From JBLHKW01 sp047618565 (GTDB lineage: Bacteria > Planctomycetota > UBA1135 > GCA-002686595): a stretch of DNA of 16,603 nt. The notes beneath the pieces are model-generated. The model was not told the origin of the DNA, searched no databases, and saw only the letters and a program-made list of their open reading frames with translations. The position numbers and the translations under genes are program-made. Position 1 is the stretch's first letter, and each line of letters starts with the position of its first letter. This document shows positions 1 through 8,302 of this stretch, in pieces. The stretch spans positions 1-16,603 of the forward strand of contig JBLHKW010000122.1 of the NCBI GenBank assembly GCA_047618565.1, read 5' to 3'.

Positions 1-282
1 CTCCTGGCGGCTGGACGGATCAAGGTCATCGCCACGCGTGCGGGCGAACCGGTCGGCAATCAGATCGTGCGCGCCAGTTTCACGGGCGACAGCGAGGAGC
101 CCGTGTCCCCGGAGATCGCGGTCCTGCGCGGCGACGGACAGACCGAACTGACGGGGCTGCACGTCGGCACCTGGTCGATCAAGCTGGCGCCCATGGGCAG
201 CCCGGGCGGTGAGGGAGCTCCGGAGCAGACCATCGAGGTGATCGCTGGCGAGACCAGGGAAGCGCTCTTCGAGCTGCCCTGA
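1..282 (+). CDS. C-terminal fragment of a protein with a beta-sandwich (carboxypeptidase-regulatory-like) domain
   Basis: Frame 1 is open from the left edge to a TGA at 280-282, giving the last 93 residues of a longer protein whose start lies outside the window. The visible part alternates short beta-strand-like stretches with Gly/Pro turns: a strand around IKVIATRAGEPVGNQIVRAS, then TELTGLHVGTWSIKLAP, then a closing strand with TIEVIAGETREALFELP. This spacing (an input value, a modified middle, then G.Y/W.I.L.P and a final V..G....) resembles the carboxypeptidase regulatory-like or Cna-B folds often repeated in secreted or envelope proteins. That is a fold impression, not a family assignment; the function cannot be told from this fragment. 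A GTG at 67 is only an internal codon, because the reading frame before it is open and looks coding. Confidence 0.65.
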   Translation, partial: LLAAGRIKVIATRAGEPVGNQIVRASFTGDSEEPVSPEIAVLRGDGQTELTGLHVGTWSIKLAPMGSPGGEGAPEQTIEVIAGETREALFELP

Positions 283-322
283 CCGATTGCAGCGGGCAGC
301 GCCCGCGCAGTTCGGTAGACTC

Positions 323-355
323 AGGCCGTCGGCGCGCTCCATGCGCCGGCGGCCT
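323..355 (+). terminator. Terminator-like hairpin before the HAD gene
   Basis: A 13-bp stem pairs 323-335 with 343-355, with one G-U pair and a 7-base loop, and is followed by TTT (355-357) and then CCC. It starts 40 bases after the stop of the upstream gene, so it could end that transcript. The T-run is short, and the HAD start codon comes only 5 bases after the stem, so it could instead be a structure in the HAD leader. The stem was read directly; the role is inferred. Confidence 0.45.
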
Positions 356-360
356 TTCCC

Positions 361-1209
361 ATGTCCTCAAGCTCCAAGCGCGAATTCGACGCCATCCTGC
401 TCGACCTCGACGGCACGCTGCTGGATGCGGAGAGCCAGATCCGCCCGCGCAATATCGAGGCGCTGCGTGCGGCAGAGGCGAGTGGCGTGCGGGTCATGGT
501 GGCGACCGGTCGGTCCAGGATCGCGACGCGACCCGTGCTCGACAGTCTGGGGCTCGACGGTAGCGCTGTCGTGTTCAACGGCGCAGGGCTCTACTGCCCG
601 CAGACCGATCAGATGCTCGAGGAGCGCACGCTCTCGAACCGGACTGTCGAGCGACTCCTGGCCCTGGGCCAGGAACTGGATCTCTTGACTCTGGTGATGC
701 TCGCCAATAGGAAGCTCTCGAGCGTTCCACGAACCGAGCACGAGCGCGAGGCGCTGGCCGGTCTGCAACTGGTAGAGAACGTTGGCCGCGACGAGCTACG
801 CCAGGACTACACCATGCGCATCAGCTTCCTGGGCGAGCATGAGGCCGGCTCGGAGGACCTGGTGCATCGGGTAGAGGCGTTCGTTGGGCAGCCGATGTAC
901 CTGACCCACTTTCCGCTCGCGATGCTTCCGTCTCAGCGCGGAAGCACGATGCAGGTGGTGGATGCGCACGCGCCCTGTAGAGGCAAGGCAGAGGCCTTGC
1001 GCGTTCTGTATGACAGCGCGGGCATTTTACCCGAGCGCGTCGTGGCCGTGGGGGATGCGTCCAACGACGTGCCCATGCTGCAGGCCGCAGGTCTGGGGGT
1101 GGCGATGGCCAACTCGACGCCGTCCGCCACCGACGCCGCTGATCGCGTGATCGGTGACCATGACTCTGACGCGATCGCCGACCTCATCGGCGAACTCTTC
1201 CTGGGCTAG
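361..1209 (+). CDS. Cof-type HAD-IIB phosphatase
   Basis: A 282-aa cytoplasmic hydrolase of the haloacid dehalogenase superfamily, Cof/YidA branch, which dephosphorylates small sugar or cofactor phosphates with Mg2+. All four motifs are visible: motif I DLDGTLLD with nucleophile D15 and acid/base D17; motif II VATGR with T49; motif III K209 in RGKAEAL; and motif IV VGDASNDVPML with D232, N235 and D236. NGAGLY near residue 74 is also typical. The stretch between motifs II and III (about residues 85-190) has the size of a C2-type cap. Length matches the family (about 265-290 aa). The start is the first ATG giving motif I at the usual place; no clear Shine-Dalgarno is seen, and a strong hairpin ends just before it. 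The true substrate cannot be read from sequence. The gene faces the FmdB gene, and the two stop codons share the palindrome CTAG. Confidence 0.93.
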   Translation: MSSSSKREFDAILLDLDGTLLDAESQIRPRNIEALRAAEASGVRVMVATGRSRIATRPVLDSLGLDGSAVVFNGAGLYCPQTDQMLEERTLSNRTVERLLALGQELDLLTLVMLANRKLSSVPRTEHEREALAGLQLVENVGRDELRQDYTMRISFLGEHEAGSEDLVHRVEAFVGQPMYLTHFPLAMLPSQRGSTMQVVDAHAPCRGKAEALRVLYDSAGILPERVVAVGDASNDVPMLQAAGLGVAMANSTPSATDAADRVIGDHDSDAIADLIGELFLG

Positions 1210-1496
1210 CTCTTCTCGCCCTTCGACTCGGACTTCTTCGGCTTGTCGGCCTTCGCCTTCTTGGGCGTCTCCTTGGCCTTCTCGTCCGCCTTCTTGCCGT
1301 CCTGATAGGACTTGGAGCGGTAGTCCGTCTCGTAGAAGCCGCTGCCCTTGAACAGGAAGCCCGCGCCCGCGCCGATCTGACGCACGAGCTTCAGCTTGCC
1401 GCACTCGGGGCACTTGCGCTTCGCCGACTGGGTCATCGAGTGGAAGATCTCCATCTCGGCCCCGCAGCCATCACACTTGTAGTCGTAGGTGGGCAT
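1206..1496 (-). CDS. FmdB-family zinc-ribbon protein
   Basis: A 96-aa protein with the N-terminal FmdB/CxxC zinc ribbon: it opens MPTYDYKCDGCG, and C8, C11, C29 and C32 form two CxxC knuckles that should bind one zinc. The family signature continues with GAGAGFLFKGSGFYETDYR at residues 42-60, which is diagnostic. After residue 63 a Lys/Ala/Glu-rich, probably disordered basic tail runs to the end. The family was named from a putative regulator of formamidase in Methylophilus; its molecular role is poorly known, and a regulatory or assembly role is only supposition. It is the last gene of the dnaJ-grpE run: its ATG (1496-1494) overlaps the grpE TGA by one base (TGATG), which suggests translational coupling. 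Its TAG stop shares the CTAG at 1206-1209 with the facing phosphatase gene. Confidence 0.92.
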   Translation of the reverse strand: MPTYDYKCDGCGAEMEIFHSMTQSAKRKCPECGKLKLVRQIGAGAGFLFKGSGFYETDYRSKSYQDGKKADEKAKETPKKAKADKPKKSESKGEKS

Positions 1497-2125
1497 CAGC
1501 CTTCCACGGCCTCGTCAGCTGCCTCGCCATCCGGTTCGGACTCGGGCTCCGGGCGTGCAGCGACTCTCACCTGCGCGAAGCGCAGCACGAGGTCCTGGTG
1601 CATCCAGCCGCTGCGAACCACGTCCAGGATCTGTCCCGGCTCGTGCTCGTCCGTCGCGATGGTGGCTACGCCCTGGTGCACGGCCGGATCGAAGGCGCCG
1701 ATCACGTCGATGGCCGTGACCGCCTGACGCTTCAGTGCGGCCATCAGCTGATCGCGTGTCATCTGGACGCCGACCAGCAGGTTCTTCGCATCGGCTGACT
1801 CGCACTGGGTGGTCAGGGCCATGTCCAGGTGATCGAGCACCAGCAGGATCTCGTTCAGGAGCCCCGCCTGGGAGCGCCGCAGGGCTGCGTCCGTATCGGA
1901 GATCGCCCGGCGCTTCAGGTTCTGATAGTCCGCCTGCGCGCGCTGCCAGTGCTTCAGGTAGTCGTCGCGCTCGCGCGTGAGGGTTTCGAGTTCGGACTCG
2001 GGCGCGCTGGCTTCGGACGCCGTGTCCGTTTCGCTGCTGGCGCCGTCGTTGCTCGGCTGGTTGCCCCCGTCGGTCTCTTCGGGCGACGGCTCTTCTCGAG
2101 TCGCGTTTTCGTTCATGTTACTCAT
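1496..2125 (-). CDS. grpE: GrpE, DnaK nucleotide exchange factor
   Basis: A 209-aa protein of GrpE type, which releases ADP from the Hsp70 DnaK in the cytoplasm. Residues 1-45 are Ser/Glu/Asp-rich and probably disordered. A long helical, coiled-coil-like dimerisation region follows (about 46-105), including LTRERDDYLKHWQRAQADYQ and NLKRR, the most conserved GrpE stretch. The C-terminal beta domain (about 135-190) contains FDPAVHQGVATI and the family's final strand pattern up to LRFAQVRVA. An extra acidic tail of about 18 residues follows (192-209). It is a little longer than the usual 190-200 aa because of both acidic ends. Its ATG overlaps the dnaJ stop by 4 bases (ATGA), and its stop overlaps the FmdB start by one. 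A second in-frame ATG three codons later (2116-2114) is possible, but the overlap favours the first. The gene follows dnaJ instead of preceding dnaK, and no dnaK is in the window. Confidence 0.95.
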   Translation of the reverse strand: MSNMNENATREEPSPEETDGGNQPSNDGASSETDTASEASAPESELETLTRERDDYLKHWQRAQADYQNLKRRAISDTDAALRRSQAGLLNEILLVLDHLDMALTTQCESADAKNLLVGVQMTRDQLMAALKRQAVTAIDVIGAFDPAVHQGVATIATDEHEPGQILDVVRSGWMHQDLVLRFAQVRVAARPEPESEPDGEAADEAVEG

Positions 2126-3267
2126 CCGTTGAAGTAGTTCATGATCTTGTCGAGGAACGACTTGCCGCCGTCCTGCTCGTCTTCGATGGTCTTGAACTCC
2201 TGCAGGAGCTCTTTCTGTCGATCTGTGAGTTTCTCCGGGATCTGCACGAAGACGCGCACCAGCTGGTCGCCGCGACCGCGGCCTTCCATGTGTGGCAGTC
2301 CCTGTCCACGGAGCCTGAACACCTTGCCGCTCTGCGTGCCCGAGGGGACCGTCATGTCGACCCGGCCGCGCAGGGTCGGGATCTCGATCTTGTCGCCCAG
2401 GGCCAGCTGCGCGTAGGAGAAGGGGACTTCGGTCAGCACGTCGGGGCCGCTGCGCTGGAAGACCGGGTGCTCGCTCTCCTGGATCACGCAGTAGAGGTCG
2501 CCGCGCGCCATGCCGGGCATGCCGGCGTCGCCCTCGCCCGTGACCCGCAGCCGGACTCCCTCCTCGACACCGGCCGGGATGTGAATCTGGATCTCGGCGC
2601 GGTCCTGCTTGCCGCCGGTTCCATCGCAGTCGCCACAGGGCGATTCGATCACCTGGCCCGCGCCGCGGCAGGTTGGGCAGGTCTGTGCCATGGTGAAGAA
2701 ACCCGCATTGCGTGCGACCTGTCCACGGCCGGCACAGGTCGCGCAGCTCTTCTTGCCGGTGCCTTCCTTGGCGCCCGAGCCCTTGCAGGTCTCGCAGGCA
2801 TCGCGACGCTTGAGCGACACGGTTTTCTCGACGCCCTCATCGATCTCTTCGAGGGTGAGCTCCAGGACGATCTTCAGGTCGCGTCCGCGCTGCGGGCCTG
2901 AGCGCGCGCGTCGGCCACCGCCGAACAGGTCGCCAAATGCGCCACCACCGCCGCCGCTGCGGCCGCCGAAGACGTCGCCAAATGCCGAGAAGATGTCCTC
3001 GACGTTCGTGAAGGAATGCCCGCCGGCTTGCCCGCTAGGTCCGAAAGCACGGTGCCCGAACTGGTCGTATTGGGCCCGCTTCTGGGGATCGCGCAGGATG
3101 TCGTAGGCCTCCGCGGCCTCCTTGAAGCGTGCCTCGGCGCCCTCGTCACCCTGGTTCTGGTCCGGGTGGTACTTGAGAGCCAGTTTGCGATAGGAGCGCT
3201 TGAGATCGTCCTCGCTGCTGTCCTTGGGGACTCCCAGGACCTCGTAGTAGTCGCGTTTCTCTGCCAT
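2122..3267 (-). CDS. dnaJ: DnaJ (Hsp40), type I co-chaperone
   Basis: A 381-aa full-length type I J-protein, which delivers unfolded substrates to DnaK and stimulates its ATPase. Domains in order: J domain (about 1-70) with the catalytic HPD at 34-36; a Gly/Phe-rich linker (about 75-125) with repeated FGD.FGG units; a zinc-binding region with four CxxCxGxG repeats starting at C158, C175, C197 and C211, all complete (CETCKGSG, CATCAGRG, CPTCRGAG, CGDCDGTG); then the two beta-barrel substrate domains, with GEGDAGMPGMARGDLYCVI and RLRGQGLPHMEGRGRGD. Length equals the family norm. The ATG start gives the usual MAEKRDYYEVLGV beginning; no good Shine-Dalgarno is seen. It lies 116 bases after groEL copy 2 with a terminator-like hairpin between, so it may have its own promoter. 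It is followed by grpE with a 4-base overlap. Confidence 0.97.
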   Translation of the reverse strand: MAEKRDYYEVLGVPKDSSEDDLKRSYRKLALKYHPDQNQGDEGAEARFKEAAEAYDILRDPQKRAQYDQFGHRAFGPSGQAGGHSFTNVEDIFSAFGDVFGGRSGGGGGAFGDLFGGGRRARSGPQRGRDLKIVLELTLEEIDEGVEKTVSLKRRDACETCKGSGAKEGTGKKSCATCAGRGQVARNAGFFTMAQTCPTCRGAGQVIESPCGDCDGTGGKQDRAEIQIHIPAGVEEGVRLRVTGEGDAGMPGMARGDLYCVIQESEHPVFQRSGPDVLTEVPFSYAQLALGDKIEIPTLRGRVDMTVPSGTQSGKVFRLRGQGLPHMEGRGRGDQLVRVFVQIPEKLTDRQKELLQEFKTIEDEQDGGKSFLDKIMNYFNG

Positions 3268-3313
3268 GGATCAGTGCTCGGGCGGGGGAGCCAGTACGGG
3301 CTCGGAATACAAG

Positions 3314-3348
3314 AGTGGCGGAGGGACACGCTGGGTCCCGCCGCCACT
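3314..3348 (-). terminator. Hairpin terminator after groEL copy 2
   Basis: An 8-bp outer stem (3314-3321 with 3341-3348), an A/G mismatch, a 5-bp inner stem (3323-3327 with 3335-3339) and a 7-base loop lie 36 bases past the groEL stop. On the minus strand the stem is followed by CTTGTATT, a modest T-rich run, so it fits an intrinsic terminator or partial attenuator between groEL and dnaJ. On the plus strand it is followed by TTATC, but no plus-strand gene ends nearby. Confidence 0.6.
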
Positions 3349-3383
3349 TTATCAAGGCAATGACTGACGGAGAACGGGGTCGT

Positions 3384-4985
3384 TCAGGCGATGCTGCCCG
3401 CGGTGGGCGCATCGTTCTTGATCTCCGTGATCATCGAGTCGGTCGTCAGCAACAGCCCGGCGATCGACGCGGCGTTCTGAAGCGCCGTGCGAACCACCTT
3501 GGCCGGGTCGATGATGCCCGCCTTGAACATGTCCTCGTACTCGCAGGTCAGGGCGTTGAAGCCGAAGCTCTTACCCTTCTCACGGATGGACTCCGCGACG
3601 ACCGAGCCGTCGACACCTGCGTTCTCTGCGATTTGACGCAAGGGCGCCTCGAGCGCTCTCTCGATGATGAGCGCGCCGAAGCGCTCGTCACCCTTGAAAC
3701 GCGCCTCGCCAACGGCCGCGGCCGCACGCAATAGCGCGACGCCGCCGCCGGGGACGACACCTTCCTGGATGGCCGCACGGGTCGAGTTCAGGGCGTCCTC
3801 GACGAGGTCCTTGGTGGCCTTCATCTCGACCTCGGTCTTGCCGCCAACCTTGATCAGGGCCACGCCGCCGGACAGCTTGGCGAGGCGCTCTTCGAGCTTC
3901 TCGCGGTCGTAGTCCGATTTCGTGTTCTGGATCTGAACGCGGATCTGCTTGCAGCGCTCGTCGATGGCCTTTTTGCTACCGGCGCCCTTGATGATGGTGG
4001 TGTTGTCCTTGGTGATGCGCACGTGCTTGGCGCGGCCCATGTGCTCCACGGTGACCTGGTCAAGGGGGATACCGATCTCCTCGGTGATGGCCGTGCCGCC
4101 GGTCAGGGCGGCGATGTCCTCGAGGTAGGCCTTGCGACGGTCGCCGAAGCCGGGTGCTTTGACGGCACAGACGTTGAGGACGCCCTTCAGGCGGTTGATC
4201 ACGAGCGCGGTCAGGGCCTCGCCCTCGATGTCCTCGGCGATGATGAGCAGCGGGCGTCCGGTGCCCATGGCAGCCTCGAGCGCCGGCACGAACTCACGCA
4301 CCGAGCTGACCTTGCTGTTCAGGATCAGGATGCACGGGTCCTCAAGCTCACAGGTGAGCTTGGAGAGGTCCGTGGCGAAGTAGGGCGAGAGGTAGCCCTT
4401 GTCGAAGTCCATGCCCTCGACGATCTCGAGCTCGGTCTCCAGGCCCTGGTTCTCCTCGACGGTCGTGACGCCGTCGTCCCCGACCTTCTCGAAGGCATCC
4501 GCGAGCAGCGCGCCGATCTCCCGGTTGTTGTTGGCCGAGATCGTGGCGACGCTCTCCTTGTCGGCGCGTGTCTTGACCTTGCGCGACTGCTTCTCGATCG
4601 ACTCGACGGCGATCTCGACAGCCTTGTCGATACCGGCCCGCAGGGCGATCGTGTTGACGCCCGTGGTGAGGTACTTGAGGCCCTCGCTGAAGATGGCGGA
4701 GCCGAGGACCGTGGCGGTCGTGGTTCCGTCACCGGCGACATCGTTGGTCTTGTTGGCGATCTCGAGCACGAGCTTGGCGCCCATGTTCTCGAAGGGATCG
4801 GACAGCTCGATCTCCTTGGCGACCGACACACCGTCCTTGGTGACGTGCGGGTTACCGAAGGACTTTTGGAGGATGACGTTTCTTCCCGCGGGTCCGAGCG
4901 TGACACGCACGGTCTTCGCGAGCTTCTCGATGCCGCTCTTCATCTTCTGACGGGCGGCGTCGTCGAACAGGATCTGCTTGGCCAT
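3384..4985 (-). CDS. groEL: GroEL chaperonin, second copy, without GGM tail
   Basis: A 533-aa Hsp60 subunit that would form the double-ring folding chamber. ATP-site elements are intact: TLGPAGRNV, TKDGVSV with D51, AGDGTTTATVL with D86, and VEDALNSTRAA with GVVPGGGVALL near the C-terminus. The apical domain carries GYLSPYF, LLIIAEDIEGEAL and KAPGFGDRRK. The start is the ATG at 4985, giving the standard MAKQILF beginning, with a purine-rich stretch just before it; an in-frame extension of 28 residues further upstream is low-complexity Thr/Pro/Lys sequence and is not credible. The protein ends in NDAPTAGSIA, so it lacks the flexible Gly-Gly-Met tail that canonical GroEL and the neighbouring copy carry. 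It sits 67 bases after groEL copy 1 with no terminator seen between, so the two are probably co-transcribed. No groES is in the window. Confidence 0.96.
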   Translation of the reverse strand: MAKQILFDDAARQKMKSGIEKLAKTVRVTLGPAGRNVILQKSFGNPHVTKDGVSVAKEIELSDPFENMGAKLVLEIANKTNDVAGDGTTTATVLGSAIFSEGLKYLTTGVNTIALRAGIDKAVEIAVESIEKQSRKVKTRADKESVATISANNNREIGALLADAFEKVGDDGVTTVEENQGLETELEIVEGMDFDKGYLSPYFATDLSKLTCELEDPCILILNSKVSSVREFVPALEAAMGTGRPLLIIAEDIEGEALTALVINRLKGVLNVCAVKAPGFGDRRKAYLEDIAALTGGTAITEEIGIPLDQVTVEHMGRAKHVRITKDNTTIIKGAGSKKAIDERCKQIRVQIQNTKSDYDREKLEERLAKLSGGVALIKVGGKTEVEMKATKDLVEDALNSTRAAIQEGVVPGGGVALLRAAAAVGEARFKGDERFGALIIERALEAPLRQIAENAGVDGSVVAESIREKGKSFGFNALTCEYEDMFKAGIIDPAKVVRTALQNAASIAGLLLTTDSMITEIKNDAPTAGSIA

Positions 4986-5052
4986 TGGTTTCTTGCTTCT
5001 ACTCTTTGGATTCGTGTGTGTGTTCGTCGTGTGTCGGGTCGTGGGTGCGGGC

Positions 5053-6735
<1,683 letters not shown>

Positions 6736-7051
6736 CGTGATTCTTTTCTGTGTCCCTGATTGAGCGGTGTCGGATGGATGAAACGTGATCGGCCGTGCTG
6801 CTCCAGCTGGAGCGCTGGCCCTCATGTCTTATGCTCGGTTAGCAAGAAGGGTGCCGAAGCCGCGTCCTTTCCTATCTCCTTGTCCTTTAGATACTTGTGG
6901 GCATGGCCACTGGGTACTCCGCTGCCTAATTGGCAGGGGGGGCCGCCGTCGAACTGGACCTCTGCCATCCTGGCATGGGCCTTCCCGTGGCATCCGGGCG
7001 GTTGGGAGGAGCTTGACTCGCACGGGCGGATCTCGGACCCTCGACCTGACC
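6736..7051. other. Divergent intergenic region between groEL and the NPCBM gene
   Basis: These 316 bases separate two divergent genes and should hold both promoters. I see a perfect 14-bp palindrome (6800-6813), a near-palindrome with arms CTGCC/GGCAG (6922-6936), and a TTGACT -35-like hexamer at 7013-7018 that has no good -10 partner before the NPCBM start. On the minus strand CATAAG near 6826-6831 could be a -10 for groEL, again without a convincing -35. No CIRCE operator, RNA gene or credible ORF was found; the open frame that runs into the NPCBM gene has no coding character here. Confidence 0.6.
6800..6813. promoter_or_regulatory. Perfect 14-bp palindrome upstream of groEL
   Basis: GCTCCAGCTGGAGC is identical to its reverse complement and lies 65 bases before the groEL copy 1 start. 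It could be an operator for a dimeric regulator. It does not match CIRCE. A palindrome this long is expected by chance roughly once in a window of this size, so position is the main support. Confidence 0.3.
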
Positions 7052-8302
7052 GTGAAGTACCTCACCCTGTTGATCGGACTCCTCTGTTGTCTTCCCACGG
7101 GCGGCCTGCGCGCGTCCGAGCGTTCCGGCCAGACCGGCGACTTCATCGAGGTCGACCGCGAGCCACAGGTTCAGCTCGAGACCCTCGCGGGGGACGTGCG
7201 CGAGGTTCCGCTGGCAGAGTTCCGCGTCGAAGACGCGCGCCAGCTCGATGTGGTCTTCGTGCGCTACCGGGGTCTGCCCGAGCCCGCGCCGCTCGCGACC
7301 GACCCGGAGGACCAGGTCGAGGTGCTCTCGACGGAACATGGCGACGTGCTGATGGGCGCGTTGCGCTCGGGCGACGGGGACCGCATCGAGCTCGAGATCG
7401 TGGGCGGCGCGCTCGTGACCCTGTCGATCGAGGACGTCGCGGGACTCATCTTTCGCCAGCGCCTTCCGTTTGACGGAGATGTCGCCGTGGTCGCCGCGGT
7501 GGAGGGCGACCGACTCTTCCGCCGCCGCGGCGCCGGTGTCGACCGTATCGACGGGCTGTTTCAGAGTTTCGAGTCGGACGGTGTTCGATTCGAGGGAGGC
7601 CTTGGCGAGCGGCTCTACCCGTGGTCAGAGGTCGCGGCACTCTTCATCGAGGATCTCGAGGGTGACGCCGAACCAGCGTCGGACGTCGGCCTGCCGATCG
7701 TCGTGGATCTGCGTGGCCAGAGTCGTCTGCACGGCCGGCTGCTGTCCATGGATGGCAACGGCTGCCATGTGGCGACGGGCGGCAATCCGGACCTGTTCCT
7801 GCCCGCGGCCGCGATCTCCGAGATCGCCGTCGACGACGGCAGTTATCGCTTCCTCTCCGCCCTGACGCCCAGCGACCTGGGGCCGGTTTCACCGACGGGT
7901 GACGACCTTGGCATGGTCTGGCCGCCGCGCATGGATCGTGCCCGCACGGGGGCCGCGCTAAGCGCCGGTGGTCGAACGTGGGCACGCGGCATCGGGGTGC
8001 AGGCGCCCAGTCGCATCGTGTGGGACCTTGGCAGCGAATGGCAGACCCTGCGCGGCCAGGTGGCCATCGATGACAGCGTTCTGGCGCTGCCGCGGCGCGG
8101 CTCCGTCGTCTTTCGCGTGCTGGTTGATGGCGAGAAACGCTACGAGAGTCCGATCATGCGCGGCGGGGACCCGCCCCTGGATCTGGGCCGCGTGGACCTG
8201 ACCGGCGCGCGCGAGCTCGTCCTGGAGGTCGACCCCTCCACGGATCTGTGGATGGCCGATCGGGCCGACTGGCTACGCCCGATTCTCGTGCGTCGTCCCT
8301 GA
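7052..8302 (+). CDS. Secreted NPCBM-domain protein with internal beta repeats
   Basis: A 416-aa protein with a signal peptide and a C-terminal NPCBM (novel putative carbohydrate-binding module). The GTG start at 7052 is chosen because it opens a standard signal peptide: K2, then the hydrophobic run LTLLIGLLCCLP and a likely signal peptidase I site after LRA (about 21). The upstream in-frame extension of 89 codons is intergenic. Residues 305-416 match NPCBM well: WARGIGVQAPSRIVWDL, then GQVAIDDSV, GSVVFRVLVDG and ADWLRPILV at the end. Between residues 88 and 262 there are three weakly similar units, each with a G.L.S.D.D/NG core and closing on a strand near V..LIF / VAALFIE / ISEIAV. No catalytic domain is visible. 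The family is expected to bind sugars or surface polymers outside the cytoplasm; the ligand is unknown. The gene ends 30 bases inside the facing cyclase gene. Confidence 0.85.
   Translation: MKYLTLLIGLLCCLPTGGLRASERSGQTGDFIEVDREPQVQLETLAGDVREVPLAEFRVEDARQLDVVFVRYRGLPEPAPLATDPEDQVEVLSTEHGDVLMGALRSGDGDRIELEIVGGALVTLSIEDVAGLIFRQRLPFDGDVAVVAAVEGDRLFRRRGAGVDRIDGLFQSFESDGVRFEGGLGERLYPWSEVAALFIEDLEGDAEPASDVGLPIVVDLRGQSRLHGRLLSMDGNGCHVATGGNPDLFLPAAAISEIAVDDGSYRFLSALTPSDLGPVSPTGDDLGMVWPPRMDRARTGAALSAGGRTWARGIGVQAPSRIVWDLGSEWQTLRGQVAIDDSVLALPRRGSVVFRVLVDGEKRYESPIMRGGDPPLDLGRVDLTGARELVLEVDPSTDLWMADRADWLRPILVRRP

Noticed and set aside
6971..6985. TGGCAT followed by TTCC, resembling a sigma-54 promoter
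   Set aside because: The invariant GC of the -12 element is missing, and no enhancer-binding site or sigma-54 partner gene is seen.
6736..7051. CIRCE operator (TTAGCACTC-N9-GAGTGCTAA) or heat-shock sigma promoter before groEL
   Set aside because: The TTAGCA at 6838-6843 has no matching second arm, and no pair of sigma-32 type boxes with correct spacing was found.
7015..7065. A faint tRNA-Glu-like stretch on the minus strand (TTCACGG followed by GGTCCGAGATCC)
   Set aside because: No anticodon stem, D arm or acceptor stem can be formed around it, and it overlaps the signal peptide start of the NPCBM gene.
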